Assembly: GCA_022844015.1 (NCBI GenBank)
Contig: JALHMO010000020.1
Coordinates: forward strand, 1-54,671
Length of the DNA: 54,671 nucleotides
Reading direction: 5' to 3'
Source of the DNA: Reyranella sp.
Lineage (GTDB): Bacteria; Pseudomonadota; Alphaproteobacteria; Reyranellales; Reyranellaceae
Shown here: one piece after another, positions 19,929 to 29,446 of the stretch
How positions within the stretch are numbered: position 1 is the first letter of the stretch
Layout of the letters: each line of letters opens with the position of its first letter
Position numbers and translations under genes: made by a program
Notes under the pieces: generated by a model
Database searches by the model: none
Told to the model about the DNA's origin: nothing
The model's input: only the letters and a program-made list of their open reading frames with translations

Positions 19929-20633
19929 ATGCGCGCCAGAGACGTGATGACCAAAGGGGCTCTGACGATTGCCGCCGACAAGACCATCTTCGAGGCGGCC
20001 GAGCGGCTGATCGCGGCTCGGGTGAGCGCGCTGCTCGTCGTCGACGAGGACGGCAGGCTGGAAGGGATCGTGAGCGAGGCCGACCTGATCGGGCGGGTCG
20101 GCACCGGCGAGTCGGCGGCGCCCCTGTTGCGCCGCGCCGCCGAGAACGTCGCCGAGGCCGCGGCCTTCGTCCGCTCGCGGTCGCAGCACGTCGCCGACAT
20201 CATGACCCGCGACGTCGTCACCGCCGACGTCGATGCCACGCTGGGCGAGGTCGCCGAGCTGATGGTGCGAAACCGCATCAAGCGTCTGCCGATCGTCGAG
20301 CGCGGCGCCGTCGTGGGCATCGTCAGTCGCATCGACCTGCTGCAGGGACTGCTGTCGCAGCCCCAGTCCGCCGATGCGACTCCCGGCTCGGCGCTTCCCG
20401 ACAAGCCGCTCGGCCAGCGGGTCGAGGACGCGTTCCGCCAGCACGCCTGGGCTGCCGCCTGGCAGATCGACGTCGTGGTCCATCACGGCGTCGCGCACCT
20501 CTGGGGCGTGGTACCGGACGAGCAGCTGCGCCGCGCCTTCCAGGTCGCCGCCGAGCAGGTGCCGGGAGTCACCGCCGTCGACAACCACATCCACGTCGTG
20601 CCGCGCACTCTGCCGGGGCGCACGGCGCGATGA
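19929..20633 (+). CDS. CBS-CBS-BON domain protein
   Basis: Predicted cytoplasmic regulatory or sensor protein. CBS domain 1 (about 3-60; DVMTKGALTIAADKTIFEAA, VDEDGRLEGIVSEADLIGR), CBS domain 2 (about 88-145; DIMTRDVVTADVDATLGEVA, RLPIVERGAVVGIVSRIDLL) and a C-terminal BON domain (about 158-228; WQIDVVVHHGVAHLWGVVPD, GVTAVDNHIHVVPRT). CBS pairs usually bind adenine nucleotides; BON domains bind phospholipid or act as adaptor modules. GAGG precedes ATG 19929 by eight bases. Specific role unknown. Confidence 0.88.
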   Translation: MRARDVMTKGALTIAADKTIFEAAERLIAARVSALLVVDEDGRLEGIVSEADLIGRVGTGESAAPLLRRAAENVAEAAAFVRSRSQHVADIMTRDVVTADVDATLGEVAELMVRNRIKRLPIVERGAVVGIVSRIDLLQGLLSQPQSADATPGSALPDKPLGQRVEDAFRQHAWAAAWQIDVVVHHGVAHLWGVVPDEQLRRAFQVAAEQVPGVTAVDNHIHVVPRTLPGRTAR

Positions 20634-20768
20634 TTTGAGCGCGCGGCGGGACGTCATGCCGCGACCCGACGCAGTCGGCGACAGAGCCAGCCAGGCTGCT
20701 TGGACGCAACAGCGCGGGCGACAAGGCCCTGCCGGCGCGCCGCCGCGCAGCACGGACGGAAGCGACCG

Positions 20769-22160
20769 TCACGGAGCCTTGCCGATCCGCTTCTCGATCG
20801 CCGCGAAGATCGCCCGCGCGGCCTGCGCCTCGCCGCCCTCGGGGCGGCCGGGCTTGCTGGTGTTGTTCCACGCCATCATGTCGAGATGCGCCCACGGCAC
20901 GTCGTCGGGCACGAACTCCTGGAGATAGAGCGCGGCGGTGATGGCGCCGCCGAAGGCGACGCCGGGCGCGTTGTTGATGTCGGCGACCTTGCTGTCGAGC
21001 AGGCGGCGGTAGCCCTTGAACAGCGGCATGCGCCACATCGGGTCGGAAGCCGCCTTGCCGGCGGCGAGCAGGTCGTCGGCCAGCGCGTCGTCGTTGCAGA
21101 ACAGCGCCGGCAGGTCGGTGCCGAGCGCCACGCGCGCGGCCCCGGTCAGGGTGGCGCAGTCGACCATCATGGTGGGCTTCTCGGCGGCGCCCTCGTGCAG
21201 GGCGTCGCACAGGATCAGCCGGCCCTCGGCGTCGGTGTTGCCGATCTCGACCGTGATGCCCTTGCGCGTCGGCACGACGTCGAGCGGCCGGAAGGCGTTG
21301 CCCGAGACGCTGTTCTCGACCGCCGGCACCAGCACGCGCAGGCGCACCGGCAGCCGGCTCGCCATCACCATGGCGGCGACGGCGAGCACGGTCGCGGCAC
21401 CGCCCATGTCCTTCTTCATGTTCAGCATGCCGGTCGCCGGCTTGAGGTCGAGGCCGCCGGTGTCGAAGCACACGCCCTTGCCGACCAGGGTCACCTTGGG
21501 GTCGTCCTCGTTGCCCCAGGTGAGATCGATCAGGCGCGGCGCGCGGGCGCTGGCGCGACCGACCGCGTGGACCATCGGATAGTTGTGGGTCAGGAGATCG
21601 TCGCCCACGATCACCTCGAGGGCGGCCTCGTGCTGCTTGGCGAGATCGGCGGCGGCGGCGGCGAGCTCGGCCGGCCCCATGTCGGAGGACGGCGTCGTGA
21701 TGAGGTCGCGCGCCAGCGCGATCGCCTCGATGATCGCCCGGGCGCGCGCCTTGTCGGCGCCGTCGGGCCACAGCAGCCTGGCGCCGGCCTTGGCCTTCTT
21801 CGACCGGTAGCGCTCGAAGCGCCAGGTGCCGAGCCCGATGGCGATCGCGGCGTCGGTCGGCGATACCGGCGCGGTATCGCTCGCGATCTTCCAGGTGCCT
21901 GCCGGCAATTTCGTCGCGAGCGCGCCGAAATCCCACAGGGTTGGCTGTTCCGGCAGCACGAGGACTGCACCGGCCACCTTGCCGTCGCGCCCGGCCAGCA
22001 GCGCGAGATCGCCGGCATTCCCCGCGACGCCCGACGATTCGATCCAGCCGCGCCGCGCCGCGCTCTGCTCCTTGAGCCAGGGACGCCAGCGCGGCTGCGC
22101 GACAAGCTGCACGGGCAGCGACGAAGAAGAGCGGTCGACGAACGGCAGCGACATGGACAT
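20769..22160 (-). CDS. Leucyl aminopeptidase family protein (M17)
   Basis: Cytosolic dinuclear-metal aminopeptidase, 463 residues from ATG 22160 (a second ATG lies six bases in). The N-terminal domain is short and variable. The catalytic domain has the metal-binding run LVGKGVCFDTGGLDLKP, MKKDMGGAATV, and the family signature NTDAEGRL, followed by MMVDCATLTGAARVALG and GVAFGGAITAALYL. All signature acidic and lysine residues are visible. This is the shorter subfamily rather than classic PepA. It is divergent from the glutathione-transferase gene; the 66-base gap must hold both promoters. Confidence 0.92.
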   Translation of the reverse strand: MSMSLPFVDRSSSSLPVQLVAQPRWRPWLKEQSAARRGWIESSGVAGNAGDLALLAGRDGKVAGAVLVLPEQPTLWDFGALATKLPAGTWKIASDTAPVSPTDAAIAIGLGTWRFERYRSKKAKAGARLLWPDGADKARARAIIEAIALARDLITTPSSDMGPAELAAAAADLAKQHEAALEVIVGDDLLTHNYPMVHAVGRASARAPRLIDLTWGNEDDPKVTLVGKGVCFDTGGLDLKPATGMLNMKKDMGGAATVLAVAAMVMASRLPVRLRVLVPAVENSVSGNAFRPLDVVPTRKGITVEIGNTDAEGRLILCDALHEGAAEKPTMMVDCATLTGAARVALGTDLPALFCNDDALADDLLAAGKAASDPMWRMPLFKGYRRLLDSKVADINNAPGVAFGGAITAALYLQEFVPDDVPWAHLDMMAWNNTSKPGRPEGGEAQAARAIFAAIEKRIGKAP

Positions 22161-22226
22161 GCTCACGAATCTGTAGTGCAACGGACAACATTGCCGGCCA
22201 AAGTATGGCGCTGGCAAGGAGGGCAT

Positions 22227-22892
22227 ATGGCCGACTTCACCCTGGTGATCGGCAACAAGAACTATTCCTCGTGGTCGCTGCGCGGCTGGCTGATGGCCAG
22301 GATCGCCGGCATCGAGTTCGACGAGGTGGTGATCCCGCTCGACCTGCCGGCCACGCAGGAAGCGATCCGCAAGTACTCGCCCTCCGGCCGCGTGCCGGTG
22401 CTGGTCCATCGCGGCCTCGCCGTGTGGGAGTCGCTGGCGATCGCCGAGTACCTGAATGACCTCAAGCCCGAATCGACGCTGTGGCCGCCGTCGGCGGCGG
22501 CGCGCGCGCACGCCCGTTCGCTGTCGACCGAGATGCATGCCGGCTTCGCCGACCTCAGGGCCAACATGCCGATGAACATCCGCTCGTCCTATCCGGGGCG
22601 CGGGATGACGCCCGGGGTGCGCAACGACCTGCAGCGCATCACCTCGGCGTGGCGCGACTGCCGCAAGCGCTTCTCCGGGGCCTGGCAGGACAACGGCTTC
22701 CTGTTCGGCAGCTTCAGCGCGGTCGACGCCATGTATGCGCCGGTCGTGACCCGCCTGCGCACCTACGCCGTGCCGGTCGATTCCGACACCGACGCCTACT
22801 GCAACGCCGTGCTCGGCCATCCGGCGATGAAGGAGTGGATCGCCGCGGCGAGGAACGAGCCGTGGCTGATCTCCGAGTACGAGTTCCAGTAG
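22227..22892 (+). CDS. Glutathione S-transferase family protein
   Basis: Cytosolic thioredoxin-fold transferase, 221 residues. The N-terminal domain begins LVIGNKNYSSWSLRGWLMAR with a serine/tyrosine cluster for glutathione activation, then YSPSGRVPVLVHRG (cis-proline loop) and WESLAIAEYL (glutathione gamma-glutamyl binding Glu-Ser). The helical C-terminal domain ends in FSAVDAMYAPVVTRL with the N-capping aspartate. AAGGAGGG (22216-22223) precedes the ATG by three bases. Substrate unknown. Confidence 0.9.
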   Translation: MADFTLVIGNKNYSSWSLRGWLMARIAGIEFDEVVIPLDLPATQEAIRKYSPSGRVPVLVHRGLAVWESLAIAEYLNDLKPESTLWPPSAAARAHARSLSTEMHAGFADLRANMPMNIRSSYPGRGMTPGVRNDLQRITSAWRDCRKRFSGAWQDNGFLFGSFSAVDAMYAPVVTRLRTYAVPVDSDTDAYCNAVLGHPAMKEWIAAARNEPWLISEYEFQ

Positions 22893-23044
22893 GGTCGCGC
22901 TCCCGGCCGGCAGCGCGCCACTGATGGCGGAGTAACCGCCGCCAACGTGGCGCTCGGGGCGCGCGATCTCGCGGGGCCATTCCTGTCGCACGCTGCCATG
23001 CGAGCCGAGCGGCGAGAGCGGGCGATGTCTCGTGCGGCGCGCGC

Positions 23045-23746
23045 TCAAGCGGGATCCAGTCCCTTGGCGCGAAAGACCTCGGCGACCCCTGCCGAACGGA
23101 GGAAGTCGATCAGCGCCCTTGCGAGCGCGGCCTTGGCGCTCGCGACCTCGACGCCGGCGACGAAGGTGGTGACCATGTGCAGGTCGCCCGGCAAAGGTCC
23201 CAGGATCTCGATGCCCGGCACCTGCAGGAGCTCGGGCTTCTGCTGGACGGCGAGATCGACGTCGCCGGTCGGCAGGAACCTGGCCGACAGGCCGGCCGGC
23301 GGCGGAAACCGGGTCTTGGCATTGATCTCCGCGGCAATGCCCAGCCGGTCGAGCAGCTGCGCGAAGTAGATGCCGCTGGCGCCGCCCGCCGCCGGGTCGG
23401 TGTAGGAGATGGCGCGCGCCGCGCGCAGCGTCCGGACCAGGGCGTCGGGCGTCGAGATGTCGGGCCGCGGCGCGCCTGCCCTGATGGCGATCGCGGTGGC
23501 CGAGCTCGCCAGGGTCACGTCGCTGCCGGCCGCGACGCGGCCGTCGCGGATCATGGTGTCCATGCCGGCCCGGTTGAGGATCAACAGGTCGGCCGTCTCG
23601 CCCGCCTGCAGGCGCTTGACCAGCGCGGGTGCGGTGTTCCAGGCGATCGCGAGGCGCGCGCCGGTCGCCGCCTCGAACTGCGGCGCCAGCGCCTCGACGG
23701 CGGGCTGGATGGCGATGGTGCTGAAGATCTCGAGGTCGACGGTCAT
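23045..23746 (-). CDS. ModA-like substrate-binding protein lacking a signal peptide
   Basis: A 233-residue type 2 periplasmic-binding-protein fold resembling molybdate-type binding proteins: DLEIFSTIAIQPAVEALAPQ, ADLLILNRAGMDTMIRDGRV, ARAISYTDPAAGGASGIYFA, and C-terminal ALIDFLRSAGVAEVFRAKGL. The N-terminus MTVDLEIF goes straight into strand 1, with no signal peptide in the assigned or any nearby upstream start, so the protein is probably cytoplasmic or the annotation lacks a remote exon-like start that bacteria would not have. No ModB/ModC genes are adjacent. The ligand is unknown; a sensory or orphan role is possible. Confidence 0.75.
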   Translation of the reverse strand: MTVDLEIFSTIAIQPAVEALAPQFEAATGARLAIAWNTAPALVKRLQAGETADLLILNRAGMDTMIRDGRVAAGSDVTLASSATAIAIRAGAPRPDISTPDALVRTLRAARAISYTDPAAGGASGIYFAQLLDRLGIAAEINAKTRFPPPAGLSARFLPTGDVDLAVQQKPELLQVPGIEILGPLPGDLHMVTTFVAGVEVASAKAALARALIDFLRSAGVAEVFRAKGLDPA

Positions 23747-23797
23747 GCGGCAACCAACCTTCCCGGTCTCGACGACAGGCGCGACACGACGCGGCGA

Positions 23798-24421
23798 TCA
23801 GAAGGCAAGCTTGTTCTCCGTTCCCGACAGCAGCCGTTGCATGTTCTCGCGGTGCCTGAGCACGACCACGAGCGCCATCACGACCGCGAACAGGCTGAAG
23901 TAGACCGTATGTTCCCAGACCGGCATGAACGACAAAGCCGCGAAAAGCGTCGTGGCACAGATCGTCCCCAGGGAAACGTAGCGGGTCGACGCCACGACGA
24001 TCAGGAAGACGCCGAGGCAGGCAAGCGCCATGCGCCAGTCGAGCATGAACAGCACGGCCGCTCCCGTGAGCGCTCCCTTGCCGCCCCTGAAGCCGAAATA
24101 GACCGGCCAGTTGTGCCCGACGATCGCTCCCGCGCCCGCCGCCAGGGCGCCGATGCAATCCACTGCCCCGCCCGACTGGACGTGGACACCGAGCTGCAAC
24201 CCGACGAGGCAGGCGGCGATCCCCTTCAGCACGTCTCCCGCGAGAACCAACGCCGCAGCCGGCTTGCCGAGCACCCGGAGCGTGTTGGTGAGCCCGGCAT
24301 TCCGGCTGCCATGGCGGCTTATGTCCTTGCCGTAGATTTTCCCGACGATCACCGCCGTGTTGAGGCTGCCCAGGAGGTAGCCGGCAGCCAGCGCCGCGAG
24401 AGTCGTCAGGATATCGACCAC
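23798..24421 (-). CDS. plsY: Glycerol-3-phosphate acyltransferase PlsY
   Basis: Inner-membrane enzyme that acylates glycerol-3-phosphate from acyl-phosphate, the first step of phospholipid synthesis. About five helices, with conserved cytosolic loops: GSLNTAVIVGKIYGKDISRHGSRNAGLTNTLR (motif 1 SxNxGxTN), GHNWPVYFGFRGGKG (motif 2) and RHRENMQRLLSGTENK at the C-terminus (motif 3). Length 207 is normal. Start is GTG at 24421 with GGAGAA four bases upstream. The tandem palindromic repeats begin immediately beyond that ribosome site, so the promoter must lie in or beyond them. Confidence 0.93.
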   Translation of the reverse strand: MVDILTTLAALAAGYLLGSLNTAVIVGKIYGKDISRHGSRNAGLTNTLRVLGKPAAALVLAGDVLKGIAACLVGLQLGVHVQSGGAVDCIGALAAGAGAIVGHNWPVYFGFRGGKGALTGAAVLFMLDWRMALACLGVFLIVVASTRYVSLGTICATTLFAALSFMPVWEHTVYFSLFAVVMALVVVLRHRENMQRLLSGTENKLAF

Positions 24422-24431
24422 GATCTTCTCC

Positions 24432-24979
<548 letters not shown>

Positions 24980-24992
24980 ACTGGACCTGGAC

Positions 24993-25967
24993 CTAGACGT
25001 CGATCTTCACGCCCGCCGTGGTGATCACCTTCTGCCACTTCTCGACCTCGGACTGGAGGAACTTCATCGTCTCGGCCGGCGTGGCGCCGACCGGGATCAC
25101 TGCCTGGTCGGCCAGGCGCTTGCGCAAGGCCTCGTCCTGCATCGCCTTGCCGACCTCGCCGGCCAGCCGGTCGACGATCTCCTTTGGCGTGCCGGCCGGT
25201 GCCATGAACATCACCCAGCTGGAGGACTCGATCAGCGGGCCGCCCGACTCGACGATGGTCGGGACGTCGTCGGCGCCGCGCACGCGCTCCTTCGACATCA
25301 TCGCCAGCGCCCGCACCTTGCCGGCCCTGACCTGGCTCATGGTGCCGATCGGCACGTCGAGCAGCATCTGGATGTTGCCCGACATCAGGTCGGACAGCGC
25401 CGGCGCCGTGCCCTTGTAGGGAACATGCACCATCTTGGTGCCGGTCACCTGCATGATCAGCTCGCTGGTGAGATGGGCGGCCGCGCCGACGCCGGACGAG
25501 CCGAACGAGATCTTGCCCGGGTTCTGCTTGGCGTAGGCGATCAGCTCGCCGACGCTCTTCACCGGCAGGTCGTTGCTCACCAGGATCATGATCGGCGCGA
25601 TGGCGACCAGGGAGACCGGCGCGAAGCTGGTCACCGGATCGAACTTGAGCTTGCCGGCATAGAGCGTCTTGTTGGCGGCATGGGCCGCGATCACGGTCAG
25701 GAAGGTGTAGCCGTCGGGCGCCGCGTTGGCGACGATCTCCGCCCCGATCAGCGAGTTGGCGCCGGGCTTGTTGTCGACCACGAAGGTCTGCCCGACATTC
25801 ACCTTCTCGAGCGTGAGCCGCGTCACCGAGTCGGTGAGGCCGCCGGCGGTGTACGGCACCACCCAGCGCATCGGCTTGGCCGGCCATGCCTGGGCGCGCA
25901 GCCCCTGCGGCATCAGGGCGGCGGCGGCGCTCGCCGCCAGAACGGTGCGACGGTTGATCCTGGTCAT
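24993..25967 (-). CDS. Tripartite tricarboxylate transporter receptor (Bug/TctC family)
   Basis: Periplasmic binding protein, 324 residues from ATG 25967, chosen because AGGAAG lies seven bases upstream (25975-25980). Signal MTRINRRTVLAASAAAALMP with cleavage after GLRA. Family words: WPAKPMRWVVPYTAGGLTDS, VVDNKPGANSLIGAE, AAPDGYTFL, KQNPGKISFGSSGVGAAAHL, VPYKGTAPALSDLMSGNIQM, GTPKEIVDRLAGEVGKAMQD. Orphan, like the copy at 11.3 kb, with which it shares the fold but only moderate identity. Ends in a microsatellite. Confidence 0.92.
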   Translation of the reverse strand: MTRINRRTVLAASAAAALMPQGLRAQAWPAKPMRWVVPYTAGGLTDSVTRLTLEKVNVGQTFVVDNKPGANSLIGAEIVANAAPDGYTFLTVIAAHAANKTLYAGKLKFDPVTSFAPVSLVAIAPIMILVSNDLPVKSVGELIAYAKQNPGKISFGSSGVGAAAHLTSELIMQVTGTKMVHVPYKGTAPALSDLMSGNIQMLLDVPIGTMSQVRAGKVRALAMMSKERVRGADDVPTIVESGGPLIESSSWVMFMAPAGTPKEIVDRLAGEVGKAMQDEALRKRLADQAVIPVGATPAETMKFLQSEVEKWQKVITTAGVKIDV

Positions 25968-26996
25968 CACGCGACTTCCTTTCAAACTGAAACGCTTGCC
26001 GGGTGATTGCACAGCCGGTCTCCAGGGACCAGAGCGCGCGGCTCAGACCTGCCCAGACCCGGCGCCGATGCTTCGTCTCGCACGCTGGAATGGCGCGCCG
26101 GCCCAAAAAGTAAAACGACGGTCTTTTCTTGCGGTCGGTGCGGTCGCTTGCGGTCGCATCCTTTGGAATCAAGGGGTTGGCGCGACCGCAAGAAGCCGTT
26201 TGGAACGCCTGGTGCGGTCGCACCCCCCGTCTTGCGGTCGCAGCCGTCCGAGGCCCGCTCCGCCGCGCAGTCGCGCCGCCCCATAGGCGTTAAAGTACAA
26301 AGGGACCTCACCCTGAGGAGCGGCCCGTCCTTCGACGCGCTCCCCTCCTCACCCTGAGGAGCCGCGCGAAGCGCGGCGTCTCGATTCGGGCGAAGTAACC
26401 TTCGCCCTTTGGCAAGGAGGGGAGCTTGCTCAGGATGAGGGGCCATGTCTCGTCGGAAACAGTGAGGGTGCTGCGACAGCGCGTTTCCAACGATCTCCTG
26501 TGTGGCCCATCCTTCGAGACGCGCCAAAGCGCGGGGGTTACCCCGCGCGACGCGGGCGCTCCTCAGGATGAGGTTTCCTTCTATTTTAACGCCTATGTCG
26601 CGCCGCCCTCCTGCCCGGAGCGGCGGTGGAAACTCGGGCGGGATTCTTGCGTCCGTTGCGTCCGTTGCGTCATTGGCCCCTGAAATCAAGGGCTTGGCCG
26701 CGCCGCACCGGAACGGCGTTGCGTCGGCGACGGGTCGTCTTGCGTCAGTCCTGTCGATCACGGCGATATCCTTCCAGGCGCGCGGACCTGGGCCACCCGC
26801 TGTCACGAGACCGCACGCGCGGGCAGGGCGGGCGGCCGGGCTGGCTCGCTTTTGCAGCCACCATCGTCCCATCGCCTGGGCAATCGCCCCTGCCGATCCG
26901 AAACACGTCGAGAGATGCAGCAATGGGCGATGACCCGGCCGTCGGGCCCGCCCTAAGGTGCGTCGTTCATCGGCAACCAGCGTAAGCGTCCCGACA
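25968..26996. other. 1-kb non-coding stretch with diverged direct repeats around MITE copy B
   Basis: No supportable gene. Two stretches, 26121-26246 and 26643-26749, align with each other: both begin TTCTTGCG, carry short tandem words (tgcggtcg or ttgcgtccg), then gaatcaaggg/aaatcaaggg followed by ttggc, and end with cgtcttgcg. They flank the palindromic element at 26272-26608. They may be remnants of an older duplicated or target sequence. Confidence 0.5.
26272..26608. repeat. MITE-like palindromic element, copy B
   Basis: About 337 bp with ends ccataggcgttaaa (26280-26293) and ttttaacgcctatg (26584-26597) as perfect inverted repeats in GC-rich flanks. The interior contains cctcaccctgaggag twice and an inverted cctcaggatgagg. 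It is longer than copies A and C, and the doubled internal word suggests an internal duplication. Confidence 0.8.
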
Positions 26997-27827
26997 ATGC
27001 CCATGGAGCTCTACCCGCACCATCTGGCGAGCTGGCCCCGCTCCACGGTCGAGGCCGCGATCCGCCGGCGCGCGCAGACCGCCTACCTGGGCGACGGGAT
27101 CGTGCTCGCGCGCGTCCTCGGGCGGCACAAGATGTTCCTGCGCAGCACCGACCGCGGCTTCGCCTGCCATGTCATGCTCGACGGCTTCTGGGAGATCTGG
27201 CTGACCCAGCATCTCGCGCGCTGCGTGAAGCCCGGCATGACCGTGGTCGATGTCGGCGCCAATTTCGGCTACTTCACGCTGCTGATGGGCGACGCGGTCG
27301 GCGAGACCGGCCGCGTGATCGCCGTCGAGCCCAACCCCGACACCGAGGCTCTGCTGCAGCAGACCGTGCTGCTGAACGGCCACCAGTCGCGCACCCGCAT
27401 CGTCCCGCATGCCCTCGGCGCCAGGGCGGGCCGCGCCTGGCTCTATGCGCCCGACGGCGAGCCGAAGAATGCCACCCTGGTCGGCAGCACCGGGCTGAAA
27501 GGCGGCCGAACCGTCGAGGTGTCGACGGTCACGCTCGACGCGGTGGCGCTGGAGCACCCCAGGATCGACCTGGTCAAGATCGACGCCGAAGGCGGCGAGC
27601 TCGACATCGTCGCCGGCATGCGGCTGCTGATCGCGCGCGACCATCCGGCCATCGTGCTCGAGTTCAATGCGGCGCGCTACGACGACCCGCGCGGCTTCCT
27701 CGACGAGCTGCTGGCGGGCTACGGGACGGCCCGCGAGCTTTCCCTGGACGGCACGATCCTGCCGCTCGACGCGGCCTCGGTGCTCGACAAGGCACCGCGC
27801 CAGGATCGCATCCTGCTGTTCGGATGA
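26997..27827 (+). CDS. FkbM-family SAM-dependent methyltransferase
   Basis: O-methyltransferase typical of surface-glycan loci. SAM-binding motif VVDVGANFGYFTLL, acidic VIAVEPNPDTEALLQQ, FkbM-domain words IDLVKIDAEGGELDIVAGM and AIVLEFNAARYDD. The start could be ATG 26997 or 27003; the frame stays open further upstream but runs into unlike sequence. About 276 residues is a usual length. It is the first gene of the glycan region and is separated from the next glycosyltransferase by MITE copy C. Confidence 0.88.
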   Translation: MPMELYPHHLASWPRSTVEAAIRRRAQTAYLGDGIVLARVLGRHKMFLRSTDRGFACHVMLDGFWEIWLTQHLARCVKPGMTVVDVGANFGYFTLLMGDAVGETGRVIAVEPNPDTEALLQQTVLLNGHQSRTRIVPHALGARAGRAWLYAPDGEPKNATLVGSTGLKGGRTVEVSTVTLDAVALEHPRIDLVKIDAEGGELDIVAGMRLLIARDHPAIVLEFNAARYDDPRGFLDELLAGYGTARELSLDGTILPLDAASVLDKAPRQDRILLFG

Positions 27828-27861
27828 CCGGCGCGGGCGCCAGCGACGGCCGCGCACGGCC

Positions 27862-28119
27862 GGGAGCGCGCCCCATAGGCGCTAAGCTAAGAAGAATCCT
27901 CACCCTGAGGAGCGGCCCGCAGGGCCGCGTCTCGATTGGGGCGAAGTAACCTTCGCCCCTTGGTCGGCAAGGGAGGGACCGCCGCGACACCGCTTTTTCA
28001 ACGATCTACTGTGTGGCCCATCCTTCGAGACGGCCGCGGAGTTTATCCCGAGGAACTCGAGGGGCGGCCTCCTCAGGATGAGGATTCTTCTTGGCTCAAC
28101 GCCTATGGGGAGCGCTCCC
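27862..28119. repeat. MITE-like palindromic element, copy C
   Basis: About 258 bp with the best-preserved ends: the left 45 bases from gggagcgcgccccataggcg and the right 45 bases ending cgcctatggggagcgctccc are inverted copies matching at about 41 positions, including aagaagaatcctca. The interior has cctcaccctgaggagcggcc and cctcctcaggatgagg. It ends four bases before the next gene's ATG, so it supplies that gene's ribosome-binding region and disrupts what would otherwise be a simple methyltransferase-glycosyltransferase operon. Confidence 0.88.
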
Positions 28120-28123
28120 TGCC

Positions 28124-29446
28124 ATGACCTCCGGCACGATCCTCTACGAGATCGGCAATCTCATGCGGCGCGACGGAACCGGCGTGGCGACCTACGCCCG
28201 CACGCTCGCCGAGGCGGCGGGGCGCCTCGGCTACGCCGCCGACGGGCTGTTCGGCGTGCAGCGGACCCTGCAGCGCGGCGACCGGCGGCTGAACGAGGTG
28301 CTGGCCTTCGACGCCGTCGACGAGCGCGAGTCGCCGACGACCCTGCAGAAGGCGTGGCGCCATTTCCGCTATCCCTTCAATGCCTTGATCGGGCTGGGCC
28401 CGATCGAGCTGGCGAAGGGCGGCCTGGTCACGGGACCGGCCCCCGACATCCTGCAGCCGTTCCGGCGCGCCTTCGCGATAACCCGGATGATCGAGATGGG
28501 CGCCGCGCATTTCAGCCTCTACGGCCGGCTTGCGAAGCTCCGGCTGCGCGAGCGGCCCTGGCTGTTCCACGCCACCCACCCGGTGCCGCTGGCGGCGCGT
28601 GGCTGCCCGAACGTCTACACCATTCACGACCTGGTGCCGCTGCGCCTGCCCTACACCACGCTCGACGACAAGAAATACTTCTATCGCCTGCTCGGCGAGA
28701 TCGGCCGCACCGCCGACCACATCGTCACCGTGTCGGAGCACTCGCGCCGCGACATCGTCGAGCACCTGAAGGTCGACGAGCGCCGGGTCACCAACACCTG
28801 GCAGGCGGTCGACCTCCCGGCCCGCCTGCTGGCGCGCGGCGACGACGCCATCGCCGGCGACCTGGCGAGGCTGTTCGGGCTCGAGCCCGGCGGCTACTTC
28901 CTGTTCTACGGCGCCATCGAGCCCAAGAAGAACGTCTCCCGCCTGGTCGACGCCTATGCGGCGTCCGGATCGACGCTGCCGCTGGTCATCGCCGGCGGCA
29001 GCGGATGGCAGAACAGCGGCGACCTGCGGAGGATCCGCAACGAACGCTTTCTCAACTTCCGCATCGACGGCAACGTGGTGCGGCGCGAGCGCCAGGTGCG
29101 GCGCCTCGAGTACCTGCCGCGCGAGCAGCTCGTCGCCCTGATCCGCGGCGCCCGCGCGCTGCTGTTCCCGTCGATCTACGAGGGCTTCGGCCTGCCCGTG
29201 ATCGAGGCGATGGCGCTCGGCACGCCGGTCGTCACCTCGACCGCCTCGTCCCTGCCCGAGGTGGCCGGCGACGCCGCGCTGCTGGTCGACCCCTACTCGA
29301 TCGACGACATCGCGAAGGCGATCCGCACCATCGAGGCGGATGCCGATCTGCGCGCCGGGCTGATCGAGCGAGGCTACGTCCGGGCACGGAAGTTCACGCC
29401 GGCCGCCTACGAGGAGCGACTCGATCGACTGTATGGGAGCTTCTGA
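28124..29446 (+). CDS. Glycosyltransferase family 4-type (GT-B)
   Basis: Transfers a sugar from a nucleotide donor to a growing glycan. The N-terminus GTILYEIGNLMRRDGTGVAT is the donor-independent start typical of GT4 proteins; then IHDLVPLRLPYT, VSEHSRRDIVEHL, FLFYGAIEPKKNVSRLVDAY (start of the donor domain), and the donor-site signature EGFGLPVIEAMALGTPVVTS with the E-x7-E spacing. 440 residues. ATG 28124 was chosen over frame extension into the repeat element. Sugar specificity unknown. Confidence 0.88.
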   Translation: MTSGTILYEIGNLMRRDGTGVATYARTLAEAAGRLGYAADGLFGVQRTLQRGDRRLNEVLAFDAVDERESPTTLQKAWRHFRYPFNALIGLGPIELAKGGLVTGPAPDILQPFRRAFAITRMIEMGAAHFSLYGRLAKLRLRERPWLFHATHPVPLAARGCPNVYTIHDLVPLRLPYTTLDDKKYFYRLLGEIGRTADHIVTVSEHSRRDIVEHLKVDERRVTNTWQAVDLPARLLARGDDAIAGDLARLFGLEPGGYFLFYGAIEPKKNVSRLVDAYAASGSTLPLVIAGGSGWQNSGDLRRIRNERFLNFRIDGNVVRRERQVRRLEYLPREQLVALIRGARALLFPSIYEGFGLPVIEAMALGTPVVTSTASSLPEVAGDAALLVDPYSIDDIAKAIRTIEADADLRAGLIERGYVRARKFTPAAYEERLDRLYGSF

